A stretch of DNA of 54,682 bases from Evtepia gabavorous (GTDB taxonomy: Bacteria; Bacillota; Clostridia; Oscillospirales; Oscillospiraceae), in NCBI RefSeq assembly GCF_003425665.1, contig NZ_QQRQ01000012.1, positions 1 to 54,682 on the forward strand. The letters run 5' to 3'. A program made the translations under genes and the position numbers. Numbering within the stretch: position 1 is the first letter of the stretch; each line of letters starts with the position of its first letter. The notes beneath the pieces were generated by a model. It was not told the DNA's origin. It saw only the letters and a program-made list of their open reading frames with translations, and searched no databases. Positions 32,394 through 40,024 of the stretch are shown here, one piece after another.

Positions 32394-34259
32394 ATGGAAA
32401 AACTGGAAGCCCTCCTGGACTGGGGGGGCACGCGAAAGGACGTGGCCTGCCTGGTGCTGGGGGGCGCGGCGCTGCTGGCCAGCCTTTTTGACTGGCTCCC
32501 CCTGCCCTTTGACCCGGCCTGGATCGCCATTGTCCTGTGCGGGGTCCCCATCGTGCTGGAGGCGGTGATCGGCCTGGTCACGGCCTTTGACATCAAGGCG
32601 GATGTGCTGGTCTCCCTGGCCCTCATCGCCTCGGTGTGCATTGGGGAGGACTTTGCCGCCGGGGAGGTGGCCTTCATCATGCAGCTGGGGGGCCTGCTGG
32701 AGGACCTGACAGTGGCCAAGGCCCGGGCGGGGATTGAGAAGCTGGTCCACCTCACCCCACGCACCGCCCGGGTGCTCTCCCCGGCAGGGGAGAAGGTGGT
32801 CCCGGCGGAGGAGGTCCAGGTGGGCGACCTGCTCCAGGTGCGCCCTGGAGAGACCGTCCCGGTGGACGGGGTTATCACCAGCGGCCAGACCTCCATCAAC
32901 CAGGCGGTGATGACCGGCGAGTCCCTGCCGGTGGACAAAGGGGTGGGGGACCAGGTCTCCAGCGGTACCGTCAACCAGTTCGGCGCCTTTGACATGCGGG
33001 CCACCAGGGTGGGCCAGGACAGCGCCATCCAGCGGATGATCCGCCTGGTCCAGTCCGCCGACGCGGGCAAGGCCAAGATCGTCAGGCTGGCGGACCGGTG
33101 GGCCACCTGGATCGTGGTCATCGCCCTCACTGCGGCGGCCCTGACGTGGCTCATTTCCGGGGAAATCATCCGGGCCGTGACCATCCTGGTGGTCTTCTGC
33201 CCCTGCGCCCTGGTGCTGGCCACCCCCACCGCCATCATGGCGGCCATCGGCAACGCCACCCGCCACGGGTTTTTGGTCCGGGAAGGGGACGCCCTGGAGC
33301 GGCTGGCCGGGGTGTCCAAGGTGACCTTTGACAAGACGGGCACCCTGACCTTCGGCACCCCCCAGGTGGTGGCCGTGGAGGCGGCGACGGTGGACGAGAC
33401 CCTGCTGTACACCTACGCGGCCTGTGCGGAGCTGCGCTCTGAGCACCCCTTGGGCAAGGCGGTGGTCCGGTGCTACCGCCAGGCGGTGGGCAAGGAGCCG
33501 CCTCAGGGGGAGGATTTTCAGATGCTCCCCGGCCGGGGGGTCCGGGTGAAGGTGGCGGGGGTCTCCGTGGTGGCGGGGAACCCCAAGCTCCTGGAGGAGG
33601 CGGGCATCCCCCTGGACCCGGGCGTTCTGGCGGCGGCCCAGGCCCATCTGCGGGAGGGCTGCACGGTGATCTACTGCGGCGTGGACGGGACCCTGGCGGG
33701 CTTTCTGGCCCTGTCGGACACCCTGCGCCCCCAGGCGGCCCAGGTGATCCAGCGGATTCGGGCCGCCGGCCCGGAACCTGTGCTGCTCACCGGGGACAAC
33801 GAGAACGCGGCGGGGCACATCGCCGGGCAGCTGGGCATCCAGACCGTCCGCGCCGGCTGCCTGCCGGAGGATAAGCTCCGCTACATCGACGACTGCCAGC
33901 AGGCGGGGGAGCCGGTCTGCATGATCGGGGACGGGATCAACGACGCCCCGGCCCTGAAGAAGGCCCATGTGGGCATCGCCATGGGCGGGGTGGGCAGCGA
34001 CATCGCCGTGGACGCGGCGGACATCGCCCTGGTAAGCGACGACATTCAGGAGTTGCCCCACCTGCTCTGGCTGGCCAAGCGGATGATGGGGACCATCCGG
34101 TGCAACATGTCCTTTTCCATGGCCCTGAACTTTGTGGCCATTCTCCTGGCCATAGGGGGCATTCTGAACCCGGTGGTGGGGGCCCTGGTCCACAACGCCG
34201 GGTCGGTGCTGGTGATCATCAACTCCGCCTTTCTGCTGCATTGGAAGAAAAAAGCCTGA
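32394..34259 (+). CDS. Heavy-metal P1B-type ATPase without N-terminal metal-binding domain
   Basis: A 621-residue metal efflux pump. The transmembrane metal site is Cys269-Pro-Cys271 (CPCALVLATP). The actuator motif is TGES, the phosphorylated aspartate is Asp313 in DKTGTLT, the HP motif is SEHPLG and the hinge is GDGINDAPAL. There is no CxxC heavy-metal-associated domain at the N-terminus. The last helix carries HNAGSVLVIINS (His600), unlike the Met/Ser pattern of classical Cu(I) pumps, so specificity (Cu, Zn, Co or Mn) is open. GAGGAG precedes the ATG. Controlled by the palindrome at 32309-32326. Confidence 0.9.
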   Translation: MEKLEALLDWGGTRKDVACLVLGGAALLASLFDWLPLPFDPAWIAIVLCGVPIVLEAVIGLVTAFDIKADVLVSLALIASVCIGEDFAAGEVAFIMQLGGLLEDLTVAKARAGIEKLVHLTPRTARVLSPAGEKVVPAEEVQVGDLLQVRPGETVPVDGVITSGQTSINQAVMTGESLPVDKGVGDQVSSGTVNQFGAFDMRATRVGQDSAIQRMIRLVQSADAGKAKIVRLADRWATWIVVIALTAAALTWLISGEIIRAVTILVVFCPCALVLATPTAIMAAIGNATRHGFLVREGDALERLAGVSKVTFDKTGTLTFGTPQVVAVEAATVDETLLYTYAACAELRSEHPLGKAVVRCYRQAVGKEPPQGEDFQMLPGRGVRVKVAGVSVVAGNPKLLEEAGIPLDPGVLAAAQAHLREGCTVIYCGVDGTLAGFLALSDTLRPQAAQVIQRIRAAGPEPVLLTGDNENAAGHIAGQLGIQTVRAGCLPEDKLRYIDDCQQAGEPVCMIGDGINDAPALKKAHVGIAMGGVGSDIAVDAADIALVSDDIQELPHLLWLAKRMMGTIRCNMSFSMALNFVAILLAIGGILNPVVGALVHNAGSVLVIINSAFLLHWKKKA

Positions 34260-34281
34260 CCCCTGCCCCAGGGGGCGCGGA

Positions 34282-34313
34282 GCCGGAAAGCCGTTGGCTT
34301 TCCGGCTTTTTTT
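34282..34313 (+). terminator. Intrinsic terminator after the P-type ATPase
   Basis: GCCGGAAAGCC pairs with GGCTTTCCGGC, three-base loop, then seven T. Confidence 0.92.
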
Positions 34314-34356
34314 CTTAAATCTTTCTAAAAATCCCCCTTCTCCTGGAGATTTATGG

Positions 34357-34381
34357 TATAATCACTTTCGTCTGACGAAAG
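34357..34381 (+). promoter_or_regulatory. -10 element and palindrome before the DUF368 gene
   Basis: A perfect TATAAT (34357-34362) without a clear -35 is followed three bases later by CTTTCGTCTGACGAAAG (34365-34381), a 17-bp palindrome over the expected transcription start. This may be an operator. Confidence 0.5.
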
Positions 34382-34442
34382 CAGACCGCCCCCCCGTCCG
34401 GCGGGGGACGGCTGACCCCATAGAGAAAGTTGAGAACGTTCC

Positions 34443-35402
34443 ATGCTTGTTAAAATGTTTCACGGTTTTTGCATGGCCCTGGCCGACAGCGTCCCCGGGG
34501 TGTCCGGGGGGACGGTGGCCTTTATCCTGGGCTTTTATGAAAAATTCATCGACGCCCTCCACGGCCTGTTCGGCAAGGACAACGGGGCCCGGAAGGTGGC
34601 GGTGCTCTACCTGGCCAAGCTGGGGGTGGGCTGGTGCCTGGGGCTGTGCCTGTCAGTGGTGGCCCTGAACGACCTGTTCCAGACCAAGACCTATTTCCTC
34701 AGCTCCCTGTTTCTGGGGCTGACGGCGGCGGCCTTTCCCTTCATCCTGCGCACCGAGTGGTGGGCCCTGAAGGGGAAGGGGCGCTACCTGCCCTATACCC
34801 TGCTGGGGGTGGCCCTGGTCTGCGGGCTGTCCCTGGTGCGGGGGGCGGCCTCCGGGGGCGGGGTCATCGACTACTGGAGCCTGGGGGTGGGGGAGCTGCT
34901 CTACCTCTTTGTGGCCGGGGCCCTGGCCATTATGGCCATGGTGCTGCCGGGGATCTCCGGGTCCACCCTCCTGCTGATCTTCGGGGTGTACGCCCCCACC
35001 CTGTACGCCCTGCGGCGGCTGCTGGCCCTGGACCTGGCGGTCCTGCCCGGGCTGTTCGCCCTGGCCCTGGGGGTGCTGGTGGGGGTGGGGGTGTCCATCC
35101 GGTGGATTCGGGCGGCCCTGCGGCGGAACCGGGCCAAGATGCTCTACTTCATCCTGGGCCTCATGGCGGGGTCCCTCTATGCCATTGTCATGGGACCCAC
35201 CACCCTGTCTCCCCCCCAGCAGGCCCTGCACCTGGAGACCTTCCACCTGGGGGGCTTTGTCCTGGGGGTGGGGATTCTCATTGGGTTGGAGCGGCTGAAG
35301 CTCCTCATCGCCCGGCGGGAGGCCCGGGCGGAAAAGACAGAGGACGGGACCCAGGGGGAAGAGGAGGCCCAGAGCGGCGGCAGCCCCCAAGGACCTGCTT
35401 GA
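34443..35402 (+). CDS. DUF368-family polyprenyl-lipid-flippase-like membrane protein
   Basis: A 319-residue protein with about eight to nine membrane helices. The N-terminus GFCMALADSVPGVSGGTVAF and the internal repeat-like AMVLPGISGSTLLLIFGVY are the paired DUF368 signatures. DUF368 proteins have been linked to recycling of undecaprenyl phosphate across the membrane; this is family knowledge, not visible here. The start at 34443 has only a weak ribosome binding site; the ATG at 34455 is an alternative. A charged tail of about 25 residues follows the last helix. Confidence 0.85.
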   Translation: MLVKMFHGFCMALADSVPGVSGGTVAFILGFYEKFIDALHGLFGKDNGARKVAVLYLAKLGVGWCLGLCLSVVALNDLFQTKTYFLSSLFLGLTAAAFPFILRTEWWALKGKGRYLPYTLLGVALVCGLSLVRGAASGGGVIDYWSLGVGELLYLFVAGALAIMAMVLPGISGSTLLLIFGVYAPTLYALRRLLALDLAVLPGLFALALGVLVGVGVSIRWIRAALRRNRAKMLYFILGLMAGSLYAIVMGPTTLSPPQQALHLETFHLGGFVLGVGILIGLERLKLLIARREARAEKTEDGTQGEEEAQSGGSPQGPA

Positions 35403-35410
35403 CAGAGAGA

Positions 35411-35454
35411 AAGCAGGAGAGAGTCTTTGACTCTCTCCTGCTTCGTTTTTTTTT
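35411..35454 (+). terminator. Strong intrinsic terminator after the DUF368 gene
   Basis: AAGCAGGAGAGAGTC pairs perfectly with GACTCTCTCCTGCTT around TTT, followed by nine T. The A-rich 5' flank is weak, so it acts mainly on the plus strand. Confidence 0.93.
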
Positions 35455-35463
35455 CAGCTGGGC

Positions 35464-37086
35464 TCAGGACAGCAGGTCCAGCAGCTGGGCGATGGATTTT
35501 TTCCCGAAGCTCACCTGCTGGCCGTGGTTGACCACCAGGCAGGGCACGCTCATCACCTTGTACTGGTCCCGCAGGGCGGGGAAGTGGTTCAGGTCATAGG
35601 CCTGGGCGGTGATGTGGGGGTTGGCCGCCGCCAGCCGCTGGGCGGCGGTGACCAGCTCGGGGCACATGGTGCAGGACAGGGAGACCAGGATTTGGAGGTC
35701 TGTGGGCTGCTGGATGGCCTGGATGGCGGCCATGGTGGCCTCGTCCAGGGCCTGGCCCGGGCCGGCGGCGTTGTAGAGGCCCAGGACAAAGGAGGTGAAC
35801 TCGTGGCCCCCCGGCACCCCGTGGAAGGCCAGGCCGGTCCAGGTGCTGTCGGCCCGGCACACCCGGACGCAGGGGGCGTCCTGGGCGGTACCATCGGTGC
35901 GGAGGGTGAGCTTGTCCGTGTACCGGCACAGGGCCTGCATATAGGCCTCCAGCTCCTGGGACAGGGGGGTGCTGTCCAGGGTGAGCTCCAGCACCAGGGA
36001 GGCGGTCATCCGGGAGAAGACCGTCTGGAGCTGGGCGGCCATCTCCGGGGGGAACAGGCCGCCCGCCTCCGTCCCCTGTCCCTGTGCCGTCTGGGCGCCG
36101 GCAGGGGGCGCCGCCTGAGGGGCCTGGGGGCGCAGGCCGGTCCTCTGCTGGGCGGCCGCGGCGTACTTCTCCAGCTCCGTGGCGGCCAGGGCCCCGTCAC
36201 CCACGGCGGTGACCACCTGACGCAGGGGCTTCTGGCACACATCCCCGGCGGCGTAGAGGCCGTCGGCGGAGGTCTTCTGCCCCCGGTCGGTGAGGACATA
36301 GCCCTGTTCGTCCAGGTCCGCCACCCCCTGGAGGAGTTCCGTGGCGGGCTGGTAGCCGGCAAAGACGAACAGACCGAAGGTCTCCCCGGCGGGGGGCCGG
36401 TACTCGGTGACCTGGCCGGTCTCGGTGTTCCGGTAGCGGAGGTAGCGCAGGGCGTCGTCCCCTCCCACCTCCTCCACCTGGGTGTGGGGGAGGACGGTGA
36501 TCTTTTCATGGTCCCGGGCCGCCTGGGCGGTGGACTGGGCGCAGGAGAAGTCCGCCCCCCGGATGAGGATGGTCACATGGCGGGCGTATTTGGTGAGGAA
36601 GACGCTCTCCTCCGCGGCGGCAAAGCCGCCCCCCACCACAAAGACCTCCTTGTCGGTGAAGAACTCTCCGTCGCAGGTGGCGCAGTAGGCCACCCCCCGG
36701 CCCCGGAAGGCCTCCTCCCCCTGGAAGCCCACCATCCGGGGGTGGGCCCCGGTGGCCCAGAGGACGCCGAAGCAGGACAGGTCCCCCCGGCTGGTGCGGA
36801 CGGTTTTCACATCCCCCGCCAGGTCCAGGCCGGTGACCTCCGCCAGGAGGAACTCCGCCCCGAAGGACTGGGCCTGCTGGCGCATGGTCTCGGTGAGCTG
36901 GGTGCCGCTGGTGTGGGCCACGCCAGGGTAGTTCACCACCTGCTCGGTGATGGTGATCTGGCCGCCGAAGCGCTCCTTCTCCACCACCAGCACCCGGTAC
37001 CGGGCCCGGGCCAGGTAGAGCCCGGCGGTGAGGCCCGCCGGGCCGCCCCCGATGACGATGACGTCGTAGAGTCTGCTCTGGTCCAT
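35464..37086 (-). CDS. AhpF-like peroxiredoxin reductase with inverted domain order
   Basis: A 540-residue flavoprotein. Residues 1 to about 310 form a thioredoxin-reductase module: FAD motif VIGGGPAGLTAGLYLA, redox pair Cys135-Ala-Thr-Cys138 and NAD(P)H-site GGGFAAAEES. After a Gln/Ala/Pro-rich linker (about 315-355), residues about 360-540 form a tandem thioredoxin-fold domain like the AhpF N-terminus, with Cys472-Thr-Met-Cys475. In classical AhpF this domain comes first. It probably passes electrons from NAD(P)H to AhpC. It starts one base inside the ahpC stop (TGATG), so the two are coupled. Confidence 0.88.
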   Translation of the reverse strand: MDQSRLYDVIVIGGGPAGLTAGLYLARARYRVLVVEKERFGGQITITEQVVNYPGVAHTSGTQLTETMRQQAQSFGAEFLLAEVTGLDLAGDVKTVRTSRGDLSCFGVLWATGAHPRMVGFQGEEAFRGRGVAYCATCDGEFFTDKEVFVVGGGFAAAEESVFLTKYARHVTILIRGADFSCAQSTAQAARDHEKITVLPHTQVEEVGGDDALRYLRYRNTETGQVTEYRPPAGETFGLFVFAGYQPATELLQGVADLDEQGYVLTDRGQKTSADGLYAAGDVCQKPLRQVVTAVGDGALAATELEKYAAAAQQRTGLRPQAPQAAPPAGAQTAQGQGTEAGGLFPPEMAAQLQTVFSRMTASLVLELTLDSTPLSQELEAYMQALCRYTDKLTLRTDGTAQDAPCVRVCRADSTWTGLAFHGVPGGHEFTSFVLGLYNAAGPGQALDEATMAAIQAIQQPTDLQILVSLSCTMCPELVTAAQRLAAANPHITAQAYDLNHFPALRDQYKVMSVPCLVVNHGQQVSFGKKSIAQLLDLLS

Positions 37087-37649
37087 CACAGCTGCCCCAC
37101 CAGGTCCAGGCTGGGCTTCAGGGTCTCGGCGCCGGGCTGCCATTTGGCGGGGCAGACCTCGTCCCCGTGCTCGTGGACGAACTGGAGGGCCTGGACCTTC
37201 CGCAGCAGCTCGTCGGCGTTGCGGCCCACGTTGCCGGCGTTGACCTCATAGGCCACGATCTTCCCCTCGGGGTTCACCACAAAGGTGCCCCGCTCGGCCA
37301 CGCCGTCGGCCTCGATATAGACCTCGAAGTCCTTGGCCAGGGCGTGGGTGGGGTCGGCCAGCATGGGGTACTGAATCTTCTGGATGCGCTCGGAGGCGTC
37401 ATGCCAGGCCTTGTGGACGAAATGGGTGTCGCAGGAGACGGCGTAGACCTGGCAGCCGGCGGCCTGGAAGTCGGCGTACTTGTTGGCCAGGTCCTCCAGC
37501 TCCGTGGGGCAGACGAAGGTAAAGTCGGCGGGGTAGAAGAAGAACACCGCCCACTTGCCCAGGACATCGGCCTTGGAGACCGTCTGGAATGCCCCCTGGT
37601 GGTAGGCCTGGACGCGGAAATCGCTGATTTCTTTCTGAATCATGGACAT
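37086..37649 (-). CDS. ahpC: Alkyl hydroperoxide peroxidase AhpC
   Basis: A 187-residue typical 2-Cys peroxiredoxin. The peroxidatic cysteine is in DFTFVCPTELED (about Cys47) and the resolving cysteine in DEVCPAKWQPG (about Cys166). It reduces hydrogen peroxide and organic hydroperoxides and is re-reduced by the coupled downstream flavoprotein. The ATG at 37649 lies eight bases after AAAGGAGGG. The leader carries a palindrome shared with the ABC operon at 12 kb. Confidence 0.95.
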   Translation of the reverse strand: MSMIQKEISDFRVQAYHQGAFQTVSKADVLGKWAVFFFYPADFTFVCPTELEDLANKYADFQAAGCQVYAVSCDTHFVHKAWHDASERIQKIQYPMLADPTHALAKDFEVYIEADGVAERGTFVVNPEGKIVAYEVNAGNVGRNADELLRKVQALQFVHEHGDEVCPAKWQPGAETLKPSLDLVGQL

Positions 37650-37687
37650 GGGTATGACCCTCCTTTGAAAACGAATGAGATTATGAA

Positions 37688-37703
37688 ATTAGCAAAAGCT
37701 AAC
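37688..37703. promoter_or_regulatory. Operator upstream of ahpC, same type as at 12 kb
   Basis: On the minus strand GTTAGCTTTTGCTAAT; it matches GTTAGCTTAAGCTAAC (12059-12074) at 13 of 16 bases and keeps both half-sites. It lies just downstream of the -10, as does the site at 12172-12187. Confidence 0.6.
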
Positions 37704-37710
37704 TAATGGG

Positions 37711-37740
37711 AGTATAGCATGGTCCGAGGACAGATGTCAA
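37711..37740 (-). promoter_or_regulatory. Sigma-A promoter of ahpC
   Basis: Minus strand: TTGACA (37740-37735), 18 bases, TATACT (37716-37711). It is back to back with the MarR gene promoter. Confidence 0.8.
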
Positions 37741-37758
37741 GAAAAAGGAAAATCCCCC

Positions 37759-37805
37759 TTGACAAAAATCCGGTTTCGGATTATAGTATGGTCCGAAACC
37801 GGATT
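37759..37805 (+). promoter_or_regulatory. MarR gene promoter with 39-bp inverted repeat operator
   Basis: TTGACA (37759-37764), 17 bases, TATAGT (37782-37787). A perfect inverted repeat, AATCCGGTTTCGGA (37767-37780) and TCCGAAACCGGATT (37792-37805) with an 11-base spacer, brackets the -10. This is a classic autorepression layout. Confidence 0.85.
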
Positions 37806-37826
37806 TTTACCTGAGGAGGGGGCCCG

Positions 37827-38306
37827 ATGGAGGAGAACCGACAGATCATGCGCGCGCTGGCCACGGCCATGAACCGCATTGACCAGATGTACTGCGACGA
37901 TGTGACCCGGATCGGGGTGAAGGCGTCGGAGCTGTGGCTGCTGTACGCCCTGGACGACGGGGCGCCCCACTCCCAGAAGCAGATCTGCCAGGAGTGGGGG
38001 CTGCCCAAGACCACCCTGAACACCACCCTGAAGCAGGCCGAAGCCAAGGGGTATCTGACCCTCGTCCCCATCGCGGGGAAGCGGCGGGAGCGGCAGATCT
38101 GCCTGACCGCCGCCGGCCAGGCCTACGCCCGCCAGGTCCTCCGCCCCATCTACGGGGCGGAGGATGCCGCCCTCCAGGCCACCCTGGACCGGTACGGGCC
38201 GGCGGTGGTGGCCGCCCTGGTGGAGGCCGTGGATTACTTCGGCCGGTGCCTGCGGGACAGCTTTGCCAAACAAATGGAGGAAAAGGAGAACGACGACAAC
38301 CCATGA
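37827..38306 (+). CDS. MarR-family transcriptional regulator
   Basis: A 159-residue winged-helix regulator. The helix-turn-helix lies at about residues 50-75 (SQKQICQEWGLPKTTLNTTL) and the wing at LVPIAGKRRERQICLTAAG. GAGGAGGGG precedes the ATG. It probably binds the inverted repeat in its own promoter and controls the two downstream ABC genes, to which it is coupled by an ATGA overlap. The inducer is unknown, most likely an exported toxic compound. Confidence 0.9.
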   Translation: MEENRQIMRALATAMNRIDQMYCDDVTRIGVKASELWLLYALDDGAPHSQKQICQEWGLPKTTLNTTLKQAEAKGYLTLVPIAGKRRERQICLTAAGQAYARQVLRPIYGAEDAALQATLDRYGPAVVAALVEAVDYFGRCLRDSFAKQMEEKENDDNP

Positions 38307-40024
38307 GAACCTTTCTGCGATTTTTGAAGCCCTACCGGGGGCTCTGCCTGCTGACCCTGTTGGTCATGGCCCTGGACGTGGCGGGGGCGCTGTACCTGCC
38401 CACCATCGTGGCCGACATGATCAACATCGGCGTGGCCGGGGGGGACCTGGACTTTATCCTGCGCAAGGGCGGGCTGATGCTGGGGGTGGCCCTGGTCTCC
38501 GGCGGGGGCACCCTAATGGGGTGCTTCCTGTGCGCCCGGCTCTCCGCCCGGATCGGGCGGGACATGCGCAACGCCCTGTACGACAAGTCCCTGACCTTCT
38601 CCGCCAGTGATTTTGAGGGGTTTGGCACGGGCTCCATGATTACCCGCACCCTCAACGACGTGAACGTGGTCCAGCAGGCCTTTGTCTGGAGCGTGCAGAT
38701 GGTGCTGCCGGTGCCCCTCATGTGCGTCATCGGGGTGCTCATGGCCTTTTCCATCGACCACGTCATGGGGCTGCTGCTCATCGGCATCACCCTGGTGGTG
38801 ATCCTGGGGGCGGTGCTGGTGACCCGGCGGGCCTCGGCCATCTTTGCGCGGGCCCAGCGGTTTCTGGACCGGATCAGCGTGGTGGTCCGGGAGAACATCA
38901 CCGGGGCCCGGGTGATCCGGGCTTTCAACAAGGCCACGGGGGAGGCGGGGCGGATGCGCCGCTCCTTCACCGACTACGCCCAGGCGGCCATCCAGGCCAA
39001 CACCCTGTTTTTCGTGCTGGAGAGCCTGGCCATCTTCTTTCTGAACCTCTGCGTGGTGGCCATCCTCTGGCTGGGGGGCAACCGCATCGGCGGGGGCTTT
39101 ATGGAGATCGGGGACATCACCGCCCTGACCGAGTACGCGGTGCTCATCCTCTTCTATGTGATGATGGCCCAGATGGTCCTCATGCTCCTGCCCCGGGCCA
39201 AGGTCTGTCTGGAGCGGATTGACGCCGTCCTCTCCCACCGGCCGGAGATCACCGACGGCGCCGGCAGCCTGCCCCAGACGGAAGGGGAGGCGGTCTGCGC
39301 CTTCCAGCACGCTTGGTTCCGCTTTGCCGACGCCGACGAGGCCACCCTCCAGGACCTGGACTTTGTCCTGCGCCGGGGCCAGACCACCGCCATCATCGGC
39401 AGCACCGGCAGCGGCAAGTCCACCATCGCCAAGCTCCTGCTCCGGTTCCACGACGTGACCCAGGGGGCCATCTGCTTTGACGGGGCGGACCTCCGGACCC
39501 TACGGCAGGAGGACCTGCGCCAGCGGATCGCCTATGTGCCCCAGAAGGCCTGGCTCTTCTCCGGGACGGTGGCGGAGAACCTCCGCCACGGCAACCCCCA
39601 GGCGGGGGAGGAGGACCTCCGCCACGCCCTGGCGGTGGCCCAGGCGGGCTTTGTGGACAGCCTGCCCGGGGGACTCCAGGCCCGGGTGGAGCAGGGGGGC
39701 AGGAACTTCTCCGGGGGCCAGAAGCAGCGGCTGGCCATCGCCCGGGCCCTGACCAAGCGGGCCGACCTGTACATTTTCGACGACAGCTTCTCCGCCCTGG
39801 ACTTTCAGACCGACGCGGCCCTGCGCCGGGCCCTGCGCCAGGAGGTGGCGGGCAGCGCCGTGCTCATCATCGCCCAGCGGGTGAGCACCATCGCCCACGC
39901 CGACCAGATCATTGTCCTGGAGGATGGCAGGGCGGTGGGCATCGGCCGCCATGAGGAGCTGCTGGAGACCTGCCCGGTCTACCGGGAGATTGCCCAATCC
40001 CAAGGGAAAGGAGGGGAGAGCTGA
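38303..40024 (+). CDS. Heterodimeric ABC exporter subunit, degenerate-site half
   Basis: A 573-residue fused half-transporter with six helices (about 15-300) and an ATPase domain: Walker A IGSTGSGKST, signature FSGGQKQRLAIARAL. The residue after Walker B is aspartate (LYIFDDSFSALD) instead of the catalytic glutamate, the typical sign of the non-hydrolysing site in BmrCD/TM287-288-type heterodimers. Translationally coupled to the regulator upstream and, by TGATG, to the partner downstream. Confidence 0.9.
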   Translation: MRTFLRFLKPYRGLCLLTLLVMALDVAGALYLPTIVADMINIGVAGGDLDFILRKGGLMLGVALVSGGGTLMGCFLCARLSARIGRDMRNALYDKSLTFSASDFEGFGTGSMITRTLNDVNVVQQAFVWSVQMVLPVPLMCVIGVLMAFSIDHVMGLLLIGITLVVILGAVLVTRRASAIFARAQRFLDRISVVVRENITGARVIRAFNKATGEAGRMRRSFTDYAQAAIQANTLFFVLESLAIFFLNLCVVAILWLGGNRIGGGFMEIGDITALTEYAVLILFYVMMAQMVLMLLPRAKVCLERIDAVLSHRPEITDGAGSLPQTEGEAVCAFQHAWFRFADADEATLQDLDFVLRRGQTTAIIGSTGSGKSTIAKLLLRFHDVTQGAICFDGADLRTLRQEDLRQRIAYVPQKAWLFSGTVAENLRHGNPQAGEEDLRHALAVAQAGFVDSLPGGLQARVEQGGRNFSGGQKQRLAIARALTKRADLYIFDDSFSALDFQTDAALRRALRQEVAGSAVLIIAQRVSTIAHADQIIVLEDGRAVGIGRHEELLETCPVYREIAQSQGKGGES

